From assembly GCA_031276685.1 (NCBI GenBank), contig JAISMQ010000084.1:1-5237 (forward strand): 5,237 bases of DNA, written 5' to 3'. Positions within the stretch are counted from its first letter, which is position 1. Every line of letters starts with the position of its first letter. Made by a program: the position numbers and the translations under genes. The notes beneath the pieces were generated by a model. The model was given only the letters and a program-made list of their open reading frames with translations. It made no database searches and was not told where the DNA came from. Origin of the DNA: Treponema sp. (GTDB lineage: Bacteria > Spirochaetota > Spirochaetia > Treponematales > Breznakiellaceae). This document shows positions 1 to 5,052 of this stretch, in pieces.

Positions 1-277
1 TTGCCAGAACCCCGCCCAGGGGCCCTTCGCGCTTACAGCCGACAAACGTGGACAGGTTTACCGCAATGATACCGGGGGTGATCTGGGCAATGGTGTAGTA
101 GTCCATCACCTCGTCCATGCTGACCCAGCCTTTTTTTCTGATAAGTTCCCGTTCCACCACGGGGACCATGGCGTAACCCCCGCCAAAGGTAAGGATCCCC
201 ATCTTGAAAAAGACGGCAAAGAGTTCCAGATAGTTCTTCAGGGGGGTCCCCCCCCGGACAGCGGGCATATCGGGCAT
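1..277 (-). CDS. Chromate transporter family protein (CHR/ChrA), N-terminal part, cut by left edge
   Basis: The minus-strand reading frame starts at ATG 277-275 and stays open for 92 codons to the window edge. The translation contains FGGGYAMVPVVERELI (residues 31-46), the hallmark of CHR-family membrane proteins, followed by QITPGIIAVNLSTFVG (65-80), which matches the second conserved block of that family. Residues 16-30 are hydrophobic and fit a first membrane segment. CHR proteins are inner-membrane anion transporters; some export chromate by exchange or proton-coupled antiport, but many homologues have no tested substrate, so the name does not prove chromate resistance. Family members are either about 190 residues (often in adjacent pairs) or about 400 residues; which applies cannot be seen here. 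A second in-frame ATG lies at 268-266 and neither start has a strong ribosome binding site. Codons 8-10 form a run of eight G. The gene diverges from the RNA ligase gene. Confidence 0.88.
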   Translation of the reverse strand, partial: MPDMPAVRGGTPLKNYLELFAVFFKMGILTFGGGYAMVPVVERELIRKKGWVSMDEVMDYYTIAQITPGIIAVNLSTFVGCKREGPLGGVLA

Positions 278-298
278 AGTACTATGTTACCGGACGGC

Positions 299-315
299 GC
301 CGGGAAAATCCCGGC
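299..315. repeat. Perfect 7-bp inverted repeat in the chromate transporter leader
   Basis: GCCGGGA (299-305) and TCCCGGC (309-315) are exact reverse complements separated by AAA. The element sits 21 bases upstream of the transporter start codon, so if the transcript begins further upstream it would form a GC-rich hairpin in the 5' leader. The right arm can alternatively pair with CCGGG at 327-331. A role as attenuator or operator is inference. Confidence 0.5.
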
Positions 316-341
316 ATCCGCCGAATCCGGGCGAATTTTTA

Positions 342-370
342 TGGACAGTCCGCCGCTAATCACCTATACT
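342..370 (+). promoter_or_regulatory. Sigma70-type promoter for the RNA ligase gene
   Basis: A -35 box TGGACA (342-347, five of six matches to TTGACA) and a -10 box TATACT (365-370, five of six matches to TATAAT) are separated by exactly 17 bases. Transcription would start near 377, giving a leader of about 54 bases before the ligase ATG at 431. The -10 box lies inside a palindrome. The call is based on consensus matching only. Confidence 0.6.
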
Positions 371-380
371 TATGATAGGT
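362..380. promoter_or_regulatory. Operator-like palindrome over the -10 box and predicted start site
   Basis: ACCTAT (362-367) and ATAGGT (375-380) are perfect inverted repeats around the 7-base centre ACTTATG. The element covers the -10 box and the predicted transcription start of the RNA ligase gene, the classic position for a repressor site. With 6-bp arms and no identified regulator, this is an inference from position and symmetry. Confidence 0.45.
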
Positions 381-430
381 AGTTGGGCGGGGCATGCGGC
401 CTTGTATCAAAAACGCCAGGGAGGTCTGAT

Positions 431-1435
431 ATGCGCGCATTGGTCAGTATTCGGCGAGTTAAGGCGATAACAGCCATTCCCGACTCGGATTTTCTTGAGG
501 CCGCCCATATCATGGGCTGGACCTGCGTTGTCAAAAAAGGGGAGTTCAAAGAAGGGGACCTGGGGGTGTACTTCGAGGTGGACAGCTTTCTTCCGGTTGA
601 CCCGCGCTACGAATTTTTGCGCGCCTCTTCGTTCCGCGAAAACAGCGACAACGGGAAGGGTTTCCGTATCCGCACAGCCAAGATGCGCGGGCAGCTTTCC
701 CAGGGCCTCTTTCTCCCGCTTTCCGCGTTCCCGGAACTTGCGGGTTTCCAGGAAGGGGACGATGTAACGGAAAAACTCGGCGTAAAAAAATGGTTTATCC
801 CCGAAACTTCAAGCGCCGGGGGGACGATTATCGGGGACCGCCCCAACGGGATCCCCGCGTCCGACGAGATCCGCATACAGTCGGCCCTTGAACTGCTTGA
901 CCAACTGCGGGGGAAGCCCTACTACATTACCACCAAGATGGACGGCACTTCCGGGATTGTGTACTACATCGACGGGAAAATTGGCTGCTGCAGCCGTAAC
1001 AAAGAAATTAAGGACGAAGCGGACTCCCTGTACTGGATGCCGGTCTACCAGTACGGCCTTAGAGAAAAGCTGGAAAAGTACGGAAAAAACATCGTCCTTA
1101 CCGGGGAAATATGCGGGCCGGGCATCCAAAAAAACCGCCTGCGGCTTTCCGCGCCGGCCTGGTACGTGTTCGACGTGATGGACTGGGATTCCGGCAAGTA
1201 CGTCCCCTACGACACCGTGATCGAAATATGCGGCGCCCTGGGGCTGCCCGTCGTTCCCCTGGAAGAGCGGGGGGACAGCTTTGCCTACACGCTGGAAGAA
1301 CTGCTGGAAAAGGCGCGGGGCAAATACCCCAGCGGCCTGGACAAAGAGGGCATTGTGGTGCGGGACCCGGCGGCGCCCAAGGCTGTCTCGTTCAAAGTCC
1401 TGAACAACGATGCGCTGCTAAAGGAGAAGGACTAG
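431..1435 (+). CDS. RNA ligase, DRB0094/Rnl5 family (ATP-dependent)
   Basis: This 334-residue protein has the full motif set of a covalent nucleotidyltransferase ligase. Motif I is KMDGTS with the presumed adenylated lysine K169; SRNKE (188-192) follows; motif III is GEICGPGIQKN (225-235); motif IIIa is WYVFDVMD (244-251); motif IV is EGIVVR (306-311); motif V is SFKVLN with K322. The first ~125 residues match the OB-fold-like N-terminal module of Deinococcus radiodurans DraRnl (DRB0094), a protein of similar length. The established activity of that family is ATP-dependent sealing of 3'-OH/5'-phosphate nicks in duplexes where the 3'-OH strand ends in RNA, so a cytoplasmic RNA-repair role is likely. 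The start at 431 is supported by GGGAGGT at 419-425, five bases upstream; an in-frame TTG at 383 lies almost on the predicted transcription start and lacks such a site. No end-processing partner gene is adjacent. Confidence 0.92.
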   Translation: MRALVSIRRVKAITAIPDSDFLEAAHIMGWTCVVKKGEFKEGDLGVYFEVDSFLPVDPRYEFLRASSFRENSDNGKGFRIRTAKMRGQLSQGLFLPLSAFPELAGFQEGDDVTEKLGVKKWFIPETSSAGGTIIGDRPNGIPASDEIRIQSALELLDQLRGKPYYITTKMDGTSGIVYYIDGKIGCCSRNKEIKDEADSLYWMPVYQYGLREKLEKYGKNIVLTGEICGPGIQKNRLRLSAPAWYVFDVMDWDSGKYVPYDTVIEICGALGLPVVPLEERGDSFAYTLEELLEKARGKYPSGLDKEGIVVRDPAAPKAVSFKVLNNDALLKEKD

Positions 1436-1502
1436 CCGGGCATAAAGCCGCAGGTTTTGCCGTATATCGAATTAAGAGTAGTGTAGTAATTGCGGGTATT
1501 AC

Positions 1503-1604
1503 ATGAGCTTTTCCCAAAACTCGGTTAGTTTTGGGAAAGCCTCACATATGACAATGAATTTCACAACCGGCTTGCCGGGCAAGCCCAATATGCCCAGGGG
1601 GTAA
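1503..1604 (+). CDS. Possible 33-codon leader ORF before the nitroreductase gene
   Basis: An ATG at 1503 opens a 33-codon frame (beginning MSFSQNSVSFGKASHMTMNF) that ends with TAA at 1602-1604, two bases before the nitroreductase ATG. The stop abuts the nitroreductase ribosome binding site, the geometry expected for a translationally coupled leader peptide. A perfect hairpin (1510-1538) lies in its first third. Against it: only a weak GCGGGT precedes the ATG, the peptide resembles nothing I recognise, and an ORF this short is common by chance. Confidence 0.2.
   Translation: MSFSQNSVSFGKASHMTMNFTTGLPGKPNMPRG
1510..1538. repeat. Perfect 12-bp inverted repeat (hairpin) between RNA ligase and nitroreductase
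   Basis: TTTCCCAAAACT (1510-1521) and AGTTTTGGGAAA (1527-1538) are exact reverse complements around the 5-base loop CGGTT, with a possible T-G pair beyond. The element is 74 bases after the RNA ligase stop and 68 bases before the nitroreductase start. Neither strand shows a T-run directly after the stem, so it is not a canonical intrinsic terminator. It could be a terminator of another type, an mRNA-stabilising 3' hairpin for the ligase transcript, or a protein-binding site for nitroreductase control. Confidence 0.6.
1569..1585. repeat. Short inverted repeat upstream of the nitroreductase ribosome binding site
   Basis: GGCTTGCC (1569-1576) and GGCAAGCC (1578-1585) are reverse complements; a folded RNA would pair GGCTTG with CAAGCC around a 5-base loop. 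It ends 10 bases before the AGGGGG ribosome binding site at 1596-1601, close enough to influence translation initiation, though no experiment or homologue supports that here. Confidence 0.35.
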
Positions 1605-1606
1605 AT

Positions 1607-2140
1607 ATGAGTATTTTTATGGATTTATGTAAGCGGCGGCAAAGTTGTCGTGGTTTTTCAGAACGGCCTGTGGAACACGATAAGCTGGTACAGTGTGTAG
1701 AAGCGGGCCGATTAACCCATTCCGGCTGTAATGCCCAGCCGTGGAGTTTTGTTGTGGTTGAGACGCCTGAGATTGTCAGCCGGGTAGCACAGTGCAGCCA
1801 ACAGTTAAAGCAGAACGCCTGGCTGGAAACGGCAAAGGCATTTATCATTGTCCTGGAAGAACACGCTGTTTTAAACCCTGTTATAAGCTGCTTTCTTGAT
1901 AGCCAATACTATGCCAAGGGCGACATGGGCGCGGCTGCCGCTTATATTTGTTTAGAGGCTACGGCGCAGGGGCTTGGAAGCTGCATCATTGGCCTTTACG
2001 ATCGGGCAAAGATTTGTGAAGCATTGAATATCCCGGCGGAAAAACAATTTGGATACGTAATTGCGCTGGGATACCCCGCCAATGATACTATTCGTACCAA
2101 AAGCCGAAAGGCCATTGAGGATATTGTACGATTCGTCTGA
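1607..2140 (+). CDS. Nitroreductase family FMN-dependent oxidoreductase
   Basis: The 177-residue product fits the compact end of the nitroreductase family, which normally forms homodimers with FMN at the interface and uses NAD(P)H to reduce nitro compounds, quinones or flavins. Visible signatures are RRQSCR (10-15; R10, R11, S13 and R15 match the FMN-phosphate binding block), NAQPW (42-46), DMGAAAAYICLEATAQGLGS (106-125, the conserved helix and flavin loop), GYVIALGYP (149-157), and basic residues K165 and R167 near the C-terminus. No extra iron-sulfur or membrane domain is present, and the physiological substrate cannot be told from sequence. The start is supported by AGGGGG at 1596-1601. 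GC is visibly lower than in neighbouring genes (about 42-50% in sampled lines against about 63%), hinting at a different history. I saw no convincing promoter in the upstream gap; the gene may depend on read-through or an atypical promoter. It converges on aspS. Confidence 0.9.
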   Translation: MSIFMDLCKRRQSCRGFSERPVEHDKLVQCVEAGRLTHSGCNAQPWSFVVVETPEIVSRVAQCSQQLKQNAWLETAKAFIIVLEEHAVLNPVISCFLDSQYYAKGDMGAAAAYICLEATAQGLGSCIIGLYDRAKICEALNIPAEKQFGYVIALGYPANDTIRTKSRKAIEDIVRFV

Positions 2141-2151
2141 AATACATTTCC

Positions 2152-2187
2152 GGGCGGCGTTCAGGCCGTTAAAAAATGGCCCCCGCC
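2152..2187. terminator. Convergent intergenic hairpin region between nitroreductase and aspS
   Basis: The 49-base gap between two convergent genes holds nested inverted repeats. Outer arms GGCGG (2153-2157) and CCGCC (2183-2187) enclose GGCCGTT (2164-2170), which pairs with AATGGCC (2175-2181) around an AAAA loop, with one G-U pair. There is an A6 run (2171-2176) but it sits in the loop rather than after the stem, so neither strand gives a textbook rho-independent terminator. A shared bidirectional terminator is plausible from location. Confidence 0.3.
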
Positions 2188-2189
2188 GC

Positions 2190-4022
2190 TCAGTCCGTTA
2201 TGGCGAGGTGGAGATCGTTAAGCTGCCTGGCGTCCACGGTTCCGGGGCTGTCGTCCATGGGGCTGACGGCGAAGGAATTCTTGGGGAAGGCGATGACCTC
2301 TTTTATCGAGGTTTCGCCCGCCATGATCATAACGAGCCGGTCCAGGCCGGGGGCGATGCCGCCGTGCGGGGGGGCGCCGTACTTAAAGGCTTCGGTGAGG
2401 AACCCGAAACGGCGTTCCGCCTCGGCGTTGTCGAAGCCCGCGATGTTAAAGATCCGCTTTTGCAGTTCCGGGTCGTGGATCCTGATGGACCCGGAGGCAA
2501 GTTCAAAACCGTTAAGGACAAGGTCGTACAGGTCGCCCTTGACGGAGCCGGGGTCGCTTTCCAGGCTGGCGTGGTACTTTTCCTGGGGCCAGGTGAACAT
2601 GTGGTGGGCGGCTTCCCAGCGGTTTTCTTCCTCGTTGAATTCAAACATGGGGAAGTCCACGATCCAGACAAATTCAAAGCGGGACGGGCCGCCGCTTAGG
2701 TTAAGGTCCCGCCCCAGCTTGGAGCGGACCGCCCCCAGGGCGGTGTTGGCGACGCCGCGCCGGGAATCGGCCGCCAGGAGGATAAGGTCGCCGGGGGCCG
2801 CGCCAAGGGCGGAAACGATAGCCGCCCCCTGGTCCGCGAAGAATTTTGACACGCCGCCTTCCAGAACGGGGCCGGGGGATCCGGCGGGGGCGACCTTCAT
2901 CCAGGCCAGGCCCTTTGCCCGGTATATTTTGGCGTGGGCTTCGAGTTCTTCAATCTGCTTGCGGGAATAGGGGGCGGGCATAAGGGCGGCGGGGACGACA
3001 AGGGCTTTAACGGCGCCTCCGGCGGCCTTGACGCCCCGCTGCGCGGCGGCCTGGCGGGCGGCTTCCCCCTGGCTAAGCGCGTCCTTAAAAGCCTGGAAAC
3101 CGCCCGCTTCCGCGAAGGGGCCAAAATCCTGCAGGGGCAGGTCGAAACGCAGGTCCGGCTTGTCGCTGCCGTAGCGTTCCTGCGCCTCCTCCCAGGTAAG
3201 GCGGCGGAATTTCGCGGGCAGTTCCACGCCCAGAGTCTTTTTGAACACGTGGGCCATGAGCCCTTCGGTCATGGCCAGCACGTCCTCCCGGTCCACAAAG
3301 GACATTTCAATGTCGATCTGGGTAAACTCCGGCTGCCGGTCCCCGCGGGCGTCTTCGTCCCGGTAGCAGCGGGCAATCTGGAAGTACTTGTCGAAACCGG
3401 CAGCCATAAGAAGCTGCTTGTAAAGCTGGGGGCTCTGGGGCAGGGCGTAAAACTTGCCCGGGTACAGGCGGGAGGGGACCAGGTAGTCCCGCGCCCCTTC
3501 CGGGGTGGATTTGATAAACGTGGGGGTTTCAATTTCGTAGAAACCCTGGGCCGTCATCCACTCCCGCACGGCGAAGCTTACCTCGGCGCGAAGGCGGATA
3601 CGGTTCTGCATCCCGGCGGAACGCAGGTCCAGGTAACGGTACTTGAGCCGCAGATCCTCCCCGGCGCTGCTTTCGTCCCCAATCTGAAACGGAAGAACAT
3701 CGCAGCGGTTCAGGATGACAAGCCGCGTCACCAGGACTTCGATTTCCCCGGTGGGCATGGCGGGGTTTACCATGTCATCGGGCCGGCGGCGTACCAGCCC
3801 TTCCAGGGCGACGCAGTACTCGTTCCGCAGATCCGCAACCAGCGCCTTTAATTCCGCCGGGGCGTCCTGGCCCACCACGGCCTGGGTAATACCGTAACGG
3901 TCCCGCAGGTTGATAAACGATATACCGCCGTGATCCCGGCGGCGGTGTACCCAGCCGTTCAAAATTACCGTCCTGCCGGAGTCGCCCGAGCGCAGCGCGC
4001 CGCATGTCGCGGTCCGTTTCAT
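2190..4022 (-). CDS. aspS: Aspartyl-tRNA synthetase, bacterial type
   Basis: This cytoplasmic class IIb synthetase charges tRNA(Asp) with aspartate using ATP. The 610-residue product has the full bacterial architecture: an N-terminal OB-fold anticodon-binding domain (about 1-110, with GWVHRRRDHGG at 23-33), motif 1 around EIETPTF (164-170), QSPQLYKQLLM (196-206), motif 2 FQIARCYRDEDARGDRQPEF (214-233), the bacteria-specific GAD insertion (about 285-425), and motif 3 GIAPGLDRL (555-563, with R562). The length is close to the usual ~590. I chose the ATG at 4022-4020, giving the family-typical MKRT...CG N-terminus; an ATG at 4031-4029 (three residues longer) is nearly as good, and both have only weak GGA-type upstream sites. 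The GAD domain carries Ala/Gly-rich expansions. Histidine 31 is the residue type linked to non-discriminating AspRS enzymes that also charge tRNA(Asn). The gene diverges from the UPF0158-GNAT gene. Confidence 0.97.
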   Translation of the reverse strand: MKRTATCGALRSGDSGRTVILNGWVHRRRDHGGISFINLRDRYGITQAVVGQDAPAELKALVADLRNEYCVALEGLVRRRPDDMVNPAMPTGEIEVLVTRLVILNRCDVLPFQIGDESSAGEDLRLKYRYLDLRSAGMQNRIRLRAEVSFAVREWMTAQGFYEIETPTFIKSTPEGARDYLVPSRLYPGKFYALPQSPQLYKQLLMAAGFDKYFQIARCYRDEDARGDRQPEFTQIDIEMSFVDREDVLAMTEGLMAHVFKKTLGVELPAKFRRLTWEEAQERYGSDKPDLRFDLPLQDFGPFAEAGGFQAFKDALSQGEAARQAAAQRGVKAAGGAVKALVVPAALMPAPYSRKQIEELEAHAKIYRAKGLAWMKVAPAGSPGPVLEGGVSKFFADQGAAIVSALGAAPGDLILLAADSRRGVANTALGAVRSKLGRDLNLSGGPSRFEFVWIVDFPMFEFNEEENRWEAAHHMFTWPQEKYHASLESDPGSVKGDLYDLVLNGFELASGSIRIHDPELQKRIFNIAGFDNAEAERRFGFLTEAFKYGAPPHGGIAPGLDRLVMIMAGETSIKEVIAFPKNSFAVSPMDDSPGTVDARQLNDLHLAITD

Positions 4023-4065
4023 CAGTTCCATGGTTCCCAATGTACCACGGGGAGGGGATCTGTTC

Positions 4066-4076
4066 TATAATGAGGA
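4066..4076 (+). promoter_or_regulatory. TATAAT box and AGGA ribosome binding site before the UPF0158-GNAT gene
   Basis: A perfect TATAAT lies at 4066-4071 and AGGA at 4073-4076, with the ATG at 4080. The AGGA-ATG spacing is short (3 bases). If TATAAT is a working -10 box, transcription would begin at or just before the ATG and leave out the ribosome binding site, so both elements cannot serve the same transcript. No good -35 box is visible near 4043-4048. The ribosome binding site reading is favoured. Confidence 0.35.
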
Positions 4077-4079
4077 ATC

Positions 4080-5021
4080 ATGCAGTTTGAATTGAATGAG
4101 GCGCTTATCGGGGCCCTGCTTTTTTCGATGGAAGATCAGGCGGGTACGTTTTACCTGGACACCGAAGAAGGGCTTATCGTAAGCGACGACGATGCGGGCC
4201 CTGACGCGGACCTGGAAAACGGGGACCGTTACATTTCCCTGCCCGGCTGGGATTCCACGGACGGCTTTAGGCTGATGGAGCATTTTGCCGCCGGCCTGCG
4301 GAACCCGGTACTGCAGCACGAACTGTCGGAGGCTTTGAACCAGGGGAAGGGGGTGTTCCGGGCCTTTAAGAACACCCTTGCCCGTTATCCTGAAACAGAA
4401 AAACTGTGGTTCAGCTTCAAGGAACGGGGGATGAGGCGGGAAATTCTGCGCGGGTACAACGGCCTGCGGGAAGAGTGGGGGCTTGCGCGGATCGGCGGCG
4501 AGCCCGAAGAGACCGGGGACCTGGTGCTGGAGGATTTTCGCTTCCGCCCTGCGAAAGAAACCGACCGGGAAGCGGCGGCGGCGCTTCACCGGGTCTGTAT
4601 TGACGAACTGCGATCCCGCGCCAGCGGCGCGGAAGCGGCCATTTTAACGGCGGAACAATCCTCGGCCTGGCGGTTCCCTGGCGATCTGAGCCTGATGGCG
4701 GAAACGGGGGCCGGGGACTTTGCCGCCTATATCGCCGCCGTCCGGCGGGGCGAAACCCTGTATATCCACGCCCTTGAGGTACAGCCCCAGTACCGGGGCC
4801 TGGGGATTGGGAAGAGCCTGTTAAGCCGTTTTATCGAAGAAGCCCGGCGGTTTTCCGCCTCCGAACCGGGGGAAGCGGCCCCGCTTCGGATCCTTGTCGA
4901 TCTTCCCGCAGGCAGCGAGGGGTTTTCCCAGGCGCTGTTCAGGGATTCCTTTAACCCCTGCATGACCCGCTACTGTCTTGAGATTCCGGCCGCGTCCCCT
5001 GGTTCGATTGAGTTCGATTGA
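4080..5021 (+). CDS. UPF0158 domain - GNAT acetyltransferase fusion protein
   Basis: This 313-residue protein has two recognisable parts. Residues 1-135 match UPF0158, a family of unknown function: note ISLPGWDSTDGFRLMEHFA (52-70) and the pattern ALNQGKGVFRAFKNTLARYP (85-104) followed by EKLWFSF (107-113). Residues about 150-305 form a GNAT N-acetyltransferase: FRFRPAKETDREAAAAL (153-169) resembles the first strand and helix, YIHALEVQPQYRGLGIGKSL (228-247) is beta4 plus the acetyl-CoA pyrophosphate loop (R239, G242, G244 of the R-x-x-G-x-G motif), and the C-terminal third supplies the usual beta5-beta7. GNAT enzymes move an acetyl group from acetyl-CoA to amines on proteins, tRNA-linked amino acids or small molecules; the substrate here is unknown. 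No signal peptide or membrane segment is seen, so it is probably cytoplasmic. It precedes alaS by 31 bases with no strong terminator between, suggesting co-transcription. Its last codons include a 10-bp tandem duplication that supplies the stop. Confidence 0.85.
   Translation: MQFELNEALIGALLFSMEDQAGTFYLDTEEGLIVSDDDAGPDADLENGDRYISLPGWDSTDGFRLMEHFAAGLRNPVLQHELSEALNQGKGVFRAFKNTLARYPETEKLWFSFKERGMRREILRGYNGLREEWGLARIGGEPEETGDLVLEDFRFRPAKETDREAAAALHRVCIDELRSRASGAEAAILTAEQSSAWRFPGDLSLMAETGAGDFAAYIAAVRRGETLYIHALEVQPQYRGLGIGKSLLSRFIEEARRFSASEPGEAAPLRILVDLPAGSEGFSQALFRDSFNPCMTRYCLEIPAASPGSIEFD
5002..5021 (+). repeat. 10-bp perfect tandem duplication at the 3' end of the GNAT gene
   Basis: GTTCGATTGA occurs twice back to back (5002-5011 and 5012-5021). 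The second copy is read in a shifted frame and supplies the TGA stop at 5019-5021. With one copy the frame would instead continue to TAG at 5038-5040. Confidence 0.85.
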
Positions 5022-5022
5022 G

Positions 5023-5037
5023 CAAAACCCCGTTTTG
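5023..5037. repeat. Short hairpin between the GNAT gene and alaS
   Basis: CAAAAC (5023-5028) and GTTTTG (5032-5037) are reverse complements around a CCC loop. The stem is short and AT-rich and no T-run follows it, so strong termination is unlikely. It sits just upstream of the alaS ribosome binding site AGGG (5042-5045). Confidence 0.3.
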
Positions 5038-5052
5038 TAGTAGGGTTGCCGC

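Noticed and set aside
383..430. Upstream TTG start that would extend the RNA ligase by 16 residues
   Set aside because: The ATG at 431 has a strong GGGAGGT five bases upstream and matches the family N-terminus; the TTG lies only about six bases after the predicted transcription start.
1111..1506. Plus-strand frame of 131 codons overlapping the end of the RNA ligase
   Set aside because: It overlaps motifs III-V of the ligase in another frame and has an Arg/Gly/Ala-rich shadow composition.
2061..3851. Long plus-strand open frames opposite aspS (about 2061-2699, 2176-2970 and 2934-3851)
   Set aside because: They are antisense to an intact, fully conserved aspS gene, and their translations are Gly/Arg/Pro/Ser-rich with no recognisable motif, as expected from high-GC shadow frames.
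4023..4040. TTG start at 4040 for aspS, giving six extra residues
   Set aside because: No ribosome binding site precedes it, and the family-typical N-terminus begins at MKRT (ATG 4022-4020).
4065..4589. Minus-strand frame of 174 codons opposite the UPF0158-GNAT gene
   Set aside because: It lies across the UPF0158 region, which has clear family motifs on the plus strand; the antisense translation shows no domain and no start signal.
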